Virus record (IMG/VR): IMGVR_UViG_3300023284_000416
Location: 1 to 24,314 of that record
Direction: 5' to 3' (one strand)
Source: a virus
Length of the DNA: 24,314 nt
This document shows positions 20,943-24,314 of the stretch, in pieces (position 1 is the stretch's first letter; each line of letters opens with the position of its first letter). A model generated the notes under the pieces. It saw only the letters and a program-made list of their open reading frames with translations. It did no database searches and was not told the origin of the DNA. The translations under genes and the position numbers were made by a program.

Positions 20943-21835
20943 TACAGACTCTCTGTGATCTCATCCCAATTCCCCGAGATTTCTCCCAGAAGGCGCTGGG
21001 CTTCTACCTCCTTCTCTATCGCGTCGTCCCAGAGGTCCTGGTCACGGACCTCTATGACTGCACCATGGATCAGATCGTTCAGCACCTCTGGCTCCAGGGC
21101 GTCAAGCTCCCAGGACTCGTCTCCGAACTCCGCAATGTAGGCATCGGCACGTGGGTCCTGGACCTTGGCCGGGTTGGGCGGTGGGCTGTAGGTTTCGATA
21201 TGGGAGAAGTTCAAGGCCAGTCGGTCCACCTTTATCCTACCCATGAATACCGACAGGCGGTCCTTGATGTCCCGCGTCATGTCGATCCCAGACGGATCGT
21301 GGTCTCCGAAGTGCAGGATCAGCGGAGTCTGGCCGGCCTTGATGTACTTCTTCAGGCGTTCAGAGGCTTCCCACATCGCGGTCACTGAGGAGTAGCCCCG
21401 GCACGCGAAGTAGGAGATGTCCAACTCTTCGCACGTGTCGGAGATGAGACCGACCAGTGCGTCCTTCTCGATCCAGACCTCGGGCCGGAAGTCTTGATCC
21501 TCCCACTTGTCGTAGGCGAAGGTCCTGGCGCAGATGTCCACGATGGACTCCGGAGACTCCCAATGGCTGTTCTGCTCTAACTTCCGCCCACGATCCTTGA
21601 TATGGTCCCAATCCAAGAGGCCGTTCATCCGGCCCTTGGCAATGATGTCACCGAGCCGGCTGTAACTCCGTTGAGTGTTTTCGATTATGGTTCGTGCTAC
21701 TAGCTGATAATAAACGCCGCGTAAGGTCAGTTCATAGCCTTTCTGTGCATAGTCCTCTAGGATTGTGTTAGCTGTCTCGATAATGGCTAGTGAGTCTGCC
21801 GTGAGCCTTTGGTTGACGTATTGGATTTTAGGCAT
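20942..21835 (-). CDS. Topoisomerase VI A/Spo11-like protein (Mini-A type)
   Basis: A 297-residue protein from ATG 21835 (AAGG upstream); a start at 21862 adds nine residues but lacks a ribosome site. Residues 37-43, TLRGVYY, match the catalytic Tyr motif of the winged-helix (5Y-CAP) domain of Topo VI subunit A and Spo11, with Y42 or Y43 as nucleophile. A Toprim domain follows: E123 in WIEKDALVGL, the conserved middle AMWEASERLKKYI, and GDHDPSGIDM (177-186) with D178 and D180 as metal ligands. Known Mini-A proteins are stand-alone A subunits found in phages and plasmids. No B subunit (GHKL ATPase) is in the window. It might cut DNA or rejoin it during replication or recombination. Confidence 0.75.
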   Translation of the reverse strand: MPKIQYVNQRLTADSLAIIETANTILEDYAQKGYELTLRGVYYQLVARTIIENTQRSYSRLGDIIAKGRMNGLLDWDHIKDRGRKLEQNSHWESPESIVDICARTFAYDKWEDQDFRPEVWIEKDALVGLISDTCEELDISYFACRGYSSVTAMWEASERLKKYIKAGQTPLILHFGDHDPSGIDMTRDIKDRLSVFMGRIKVDRLALNFSHIETYSPPPNPAKVQDPRADAYIAEFGDESWELDALEPEVLNDLIHGAVIEVRDQDLWDDAIEKEVEAQRLLGEISGNWDEITESL

Positions 21836-21893
21836 TGACCTTGCCTCGTCTTTGTAGTACATCTAACTCTACTACACACAAGGAGCATAGCAA

Positions 21894-22376
21894 ATGAGAA
21901 AGAAAGGCAACCTGATAGACATACCAAATGACATTCCAGAAACTGAGGTTGCTTATGCTGCTGGCATCTTCGATGGTGAGGGTTGCATTTCGATTACTAA
22001 GCAGAATGCTGGAAGGTGTGGTCGTATTAACGTGAGCCATCGTCTTTTCATCAAGATTACTATGGGCCATAGACCCACGATTGATTGGCTCAAAAACACT
22101 TTCAAGGTGGGGTCGGTCACTGTTCAAAAGCATAAGAAGTACAATGATGGATACAACTGGTGGGTAGCAGCCAACGAGGCAATAGAAATACTGAGACTCT
22201 TTAGGCCATTCCTCAAGGTGAAGGCCAAAGAAGCCGACCTCGCGTCTGAGTTCTCTAACATCACATGGGATCAAGGTAAGCTCCGGACACTTCCACCAAA
22301 GGTTGTTTCCGAGCGTGAGAGGTACTATCACCTTATGCAAGAGGCTAAACCTTCCCATAGGTTCAGGGTTAGTTAG
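21894..22376 (+). CDS. LAGLIDADG homing endonuclease, opposed to its neighbours
   Basis: A 160-residue protein with a clear ribosome site (AAGGAG before ATG 21894). Residues 20-30, AYAAGIFDGEG, are a LAGLIDADG motif with D27 or E29 as the metal ligand. Only one copy is seen, so it should act as a homodimer. The later W-L-x-x-x-F and NWWVAANEAIEILRLFRPFLKVKAKEA stretches fit the family. It is on the plus strand within the leftward gene block, between the Topo VIA-like gene and a zinc protein. Its stop touches the convergent minus-strand stop at 22373. It is a free-standing mobile gene; no intron is needed. Confidence 0.85.
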   Translation: MRKKGNLIDIPNDIPETEVAYAAGIFDGEGCISITKQNAGRCGRINVSHRLFIKITMGHRPTIDWLKNTFKVGSVTVQKHKKYNDGYNWWVAANEAIEILRLFRPFLKVKAKEADLASEFSNITWDQGKLRTLPPKVVSERERYYHLMQEAKPSHRFRVS

Positions 22377-22606
22377 AGAAGTCCTCTACCACGATACCTG
22401 CGCTTCTTCACTGGCCCCGCTTCCTGGAGCCGTTGGAGAAGTCTCTCCTTGGGAACCTTGTGTTCCCAGCCCTCGCAGGTGTCCGACGCATACGCTATGA
22501 ATGGTAAGGACAGGCCAGTGTCTCTGTCCGGATGGTCACAGTGGCCGATGTCACCAGCCTCCTCACGCCAGTGCGTGCAGTTTTTGCAGACCCTCTGGTT
22601 AGCCAC
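22373..22606 (-). CDS. Cys-rich zinc-binding phage protein (GTG start)
   Basis: A 77-residue protein starting at GTG 22606 (MANQRVCKNCTHW). The pattern CKNCTHW, then GHCDHP, then DTCEGWE is common in short phage proteins that bind zinc. The start lies inside a 19-base segment that holds the ribosome site, the upstream gene's stop and this start. Longer starts at 22630 or 22660 would overlap the upstream gene more and lack ribosome sites. The end is basic (KKRRYRGRG). Function unknown. Confidence 0.65.
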   Translation of the reverse strand: MANQRVCKNCTHWREEAGDIGHCDHPDRDTGLSLPFIAYASDTCEGWEHKVPKERLLQRLQEAGPVKKRRYRGRGLL

Positions 22607-22616
22607 CGCTGGCCTC
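22598..22616 (-). promoter_or_regulatory. Overlapping ribosome site, stop and GTG start (copy 1)
   Basis: GGAGGCCAGCGGTGGCTAA reads on the minus strand as the last codons (EASGG) and stop of the upstream gene. It also gives the GGAGG site and the GTG start of the next gene in another frame. Confidence 0.6.
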
Positions 22617-22883
22617 CAACAGTGTGCCATGCGTAAGGTGCTTGAGTGCTTCCTCGTCAAGAACCCACTCGTTGACCATCTTGTATATATGCCTGTCGAT
22701 CGCTATCATTGGATCTGAATGGAGCGTATAGTTAGGGTCATCGAAAAGATCCCGCAAGGCAGAATAAATCTCGTTGAGTGTACGAGTTCCCGTCAGGCTA
22801 CCGACCCATCCGATCCGTTTCCGATCCGTATCAACCAGAAAGTCTCCTTCGAGAATCGTATCGTGCCCAAGGAGCTTGCTCAT
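22599..22883 (-). CDS. Small phage protein with structural-protein-like sequence
   Basis: A 94-residue protein from ATG 22883, which directly follows the stop of the PGDYG-like gene, with AAGGA upstream. The order DFLVDTDRKRIGWVG, TLNEIYSALRDLFDD, PMIAIDRHIYKMVNEW and LKHLTHGTL recalls a module at the start of some phage structural and fibre proteins, where the same order of a short beta strand, helix, and Y-x-x-x-N-x-W occurs. Here it stands alone in an accessory block. The match is from memory and low in certainty. Confidence 0.55.
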   Translation of the reverse strand: MSKLLGHDTILEGDFLVDTDRKRIGWVGSLTGTRTLNEIYSALRDLFDDPNYTLHSDPMIAIDRHIYKMVNEWVLDEEALKHLTHGTLLEASGG

Positions 22884-22885
22884 AG

Positions 22886-23221
22886 CTAGTCCTTCACAAG
22901 GTCGAAGCTCTTGTTGAAGTGGTCTGGTCTGTAAGTCCAATACTCACCGTTGTCCTCGGTAACGATCCAATCTCCGGGACAGACAAGGACCCGAATGAAC
23001 ATCTGAATCCAACCATGCCTAAGCATCTTCTGACCACAAGTATCACAGGCGCGATCACTAGACTCACCATTTGGGCTCCATCGGTGAACGAGCATACCTT
23101 CTTCGATAGTAGATGGGGGAATGCCATTACAAAGCCCAACGAACCCGTCCTTCGGATGATCGCCGTACTTCCACCACTGCGTCGCCTCAACGACGGAGTT
23201 CTTTTTGCGATACTTAGCCAC
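22886..23221 (-). CDS. PGDYG-like phage hypothetical protein (GTG start)
   Basis: A 111-residue protein. The N-terminus AKYRKKNSVVEATQWW and the C-terminus PGDWIVTEDNGEYWTYRPDHFNKSF match a common phage family with K-Y-R-K-K-P-x-x-V-E-A-x-Q-W at one end and P-G-D-W/Y-I-V-T with K-P-D-x-F at the other. Between them is CDTCGQKM, a possible zinc pair. The GTG start at 23221 sits 6 bases after GGAGG inside the copy-2 overlap element. Function unknown. Confidence 0.7.
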   Translation of the reverse strand: MAKYRKKNSVVEATQWWKYGDHPKDGFVGLCNGIPPSTIEEGMLVHRWSPNGESSDRACDTCGQKMLRHGWIQMFIRVLVCPGDWIVTEDNGEYWTYRPDHFNKSFDLVKD

Positions 23222-23231
23222 CACTGGCCTC
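23213..23231 (-). promoter_or_regulatory. Overlapping ribosome site, stop and GTG start (copy 2)
   Basis: GGAGGCCAGTGGTGGCTAA differs by one base from the copy at 22598-22616. It has the same roles: end of the upstream gene (EASGG and stop), GGAGG site, and GTG-GCT-AA start of the next gene. Confidence 0.6.
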
Positions 23232-23465
23232 CATCAGCTTCGCCAAGCGCTCTGGATCGTTGGCGATCTTATCAATCACCAGGCCCATATAGCACTCACG
23301 AATCTCCTTACTGTTGAAATCATCAATTACCGCCAGCAGCACCTTGCGACACTGCTCCATGCGGTAGCGTTCAACCACTTGCTCACACGAACATTCGTCA
23401 CCCCCGAGATATATGCATGACGCGATCCGAGTCACTAAGTCCTTTGTGGTCATCTCGGCAGTCAT
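23214..23465 (-). CDS. Small hypothetical protein
   Basis: An 83-residue protein. The ATG at 23465 overlaps the upstream stop (ATGA) and follows GGAGAAGG. It is helical and charged, with two Cys near GDECSCEQV (about 23-31). The last residues, LMEASGG, are fixed by the overlapping start signal of the next gene. No family recognised. Confidence 0.6.
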   Translation of the reverse strand: MTAEMTTKDLVTRIASCIYLGGDECSCEQVVERYRMEQCRKVLLAVIDDFNSKEIRECYMGLVIDKIANDPERLAKLMEASGG

Positions 23466-24010
23466 CCGCCTTCTCCTGTCGCGGCCTCGATCAGAATGCC
23501 CACTGGACAGTCTGGCTCATGCTTCGGATCGTCTATCTCCATGTCTGTTCCACAGGACCGGCAATGCCAATGGCCTGTCCCGTCCGCAGTGGACCAGCGT
23601 GAGAACGGGAAGCGCCCCTTGATCCACTTCAGTGCCTTCCGAAACCTCTCGACCTTCATACACAGCGTCGCGGTCTCGTTGTCTCTGAATTCGCGTCGTA
23701 AAATATCAGCGATCTTGCCCGCTAATTCATTATGGACAAACTTCGTTGGATCTTGCATCTGACCCGCAACTAGGGGCACCGCCATTCTCACAATCTTCCA
23801 TGCAGTGTCGTCGAACCTATTCTTTGCAGGCGTGGCCTCAAGTTCACTGTTCCAGAAATATCGGTGGCTTGTCTTTCCTTGATTTCCATGGCATACCTTG
23901 CAGTACCAATCGCCTGCTTTGACTGAATCGAACTGATCGGCATTCAGCATCTTGGGCTGATCCTGATCCACAGGCAATAACTCGTTGCTGCATTCAGGAC
24001 ATAGGGGCAT
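23462..24010 (-). CDS. Hypothetical protein with three Cys clusters
   Basis: A 182-residue protein. AAGGAGG precedes ATG 24010, which overlaps the end of the upstream gene. Cys pairs lie at CPEC (4-7), WYCKVCHG (about 36-41) and WHCRSCGTDM near 148-154, followed by HEPDCPVG. The centre (about 70-135) is helical. Zinc ribbons at both ends suggest nucleic-acid or protein binding. No family recognised. Confidence 0.6.
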   Translation of the reverse strand: MPLCPECSNELLPVDQDQPKMLNADQFDSVKAGDWYCKVCHGNQGKTSHRYFWNSELEATPAKNRFDDTAWKIVRMAVPLVAGQMQDPTKFVHNELAGKIADILRREFRDNETATLCMKVERFRKALKWIKGRFPFSRWSTADGTGHWHCRSCGTDMEIDDPKHEPDCPVGILIEAATGEGG

Positions 24011-24314
24011 CGCCAGCCTCCTTCGTCTTGCCCTTGAGAATAAAGATCACGTACCACACGTGCTTGAGATTCTCGGCCACGTTCTTACCAACGACTGTCT
24101 TCGCCCGGTTGAGAGAGCGGAACTCCTTTGCAGTGTGCATCCAGAGGATGTTGTCCTCCGCCAACTTGAACCCCCGCGCCTTGATCTCTGCAATCGCCTT
24201 ATGAAGTATGTGGTTGGCTTGATCTTCGTTGTCTTTTTGGGCGTCCATGACAGCCAGTTCCATCTGAGCAGACGTGGTAACCGGGTATTCCTGGTGACCT
24301 GTCTCCACTACAGT
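23994..24314 (-). CDS. Hypothetical protein, possibly 5'-partial at window edge
   Basis: At least 104 residues. The frame stays open to the right edge (24314), so the true start may lie outside. Inside the window, GTG 24308 and ATG 24263 are possible starts. The product is helical and charged, with ILWMHTAKEFRSLNRAK in the middle and a short hydrophobic VWYVIFIL near the end. Its stop overlaps the next ATG. No family recognised. Confidence 0.5.
   Translation of the reverse strand, partial: TVVETGHQEYPVTTSAQMELAVMDAQKDNEDQANHILHKAIAEIKARGFKLAEDNILWMHTAKEFRSLNRAKTVVGKNVAENLKHVWYVIFILKGKTKEAGDAPMS

Noticed and set aside
20825-21388. 187-residue plus-strand frame
   Set aside because: Antisense to the Topo VIA-like gene with its catalytic motifs.
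1-24314. tRNA genes, CRISPR arrays, insertion sequences and integrase
   Set aside because: No cloverleaf-like sequence, regularly spaced repeats, transposase or integrase frame was seen by eye on either strand; a tRNAscan run could still find a tRNA.

Overview
This window looks like part of a double-stranded DNA phage or prophage with a contractile (myovirus-type) tail. The evidence is an almost unbroken rightward run of baseplate genes: a T4 gp26-like protein, tape measure, LysM/gp53-like, hub, gp5-like spike, gp25-like wedge, gpJ-like and gpI-like proteins, and fibres. A lysis-type group follows, and then a block of small leftward genes. The host cannot be named. An Rz1-like lipoprotein points to a Gram-negative-type envelope, and one near-consensus sigma70-type promoter points to ordinary bacterial transcription.

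Layout. (1) Positions 1-1075, minus strand: a long open frame running off the left edge. It resembles the C-terminal half of SIR2/DUF4020-type (Dsr1-like) defence proteins and has lost its N-terminus exactly where the phage operon starts. (2) Positions 1095-16767, plus strand: the tail and baseplate operon. Most genes overlap their neighbours by one base (TGATG or TAATG), so they are probably translationally coupled. The first gene has a +1-frame continuation that looks like programmed frameshifting just before the tape measure gene. Two homing-type endonucleases sit inside the operon: an endonuclease VII-like HNH protein on the minus strand between gpJ and gpI, and a Vsr-like (EDxHD) protein on the plus strand before the tailspike. 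(3) Positions 16808-17806: a holin-like protein, a small helical protein, and a lipoprotein overlapping it in another frame. The block ends in a strong intrinsic terminator at 17881-17918. (4) Positions 17727-24314, minus strand: about fifteen short genes, many with CxxC zinc-ribbon motifs. They include a SEC-C protein, a PGDYG-like protein and a Topo VIA/Spo11-like (Mini-A type) protein. A LAGLIDADG endonuclease runs against this block on the plus strand.

The rightward genes together build the baseplate, its central spike and the receptor-binding fibres, then cell exit. The leftward genes are probably early or accessory functions, mostly unknown. The most notable points are the truncated defence gene at the left junction, the frameshifted chaperone-like domain, three unrelated homing endonuclease classes within 12 kb, an open plus-strand frame across the antisense HNH insertion that touches both neighbouring genes, and the stand-alone Topo VIA/Spo11-like protein.
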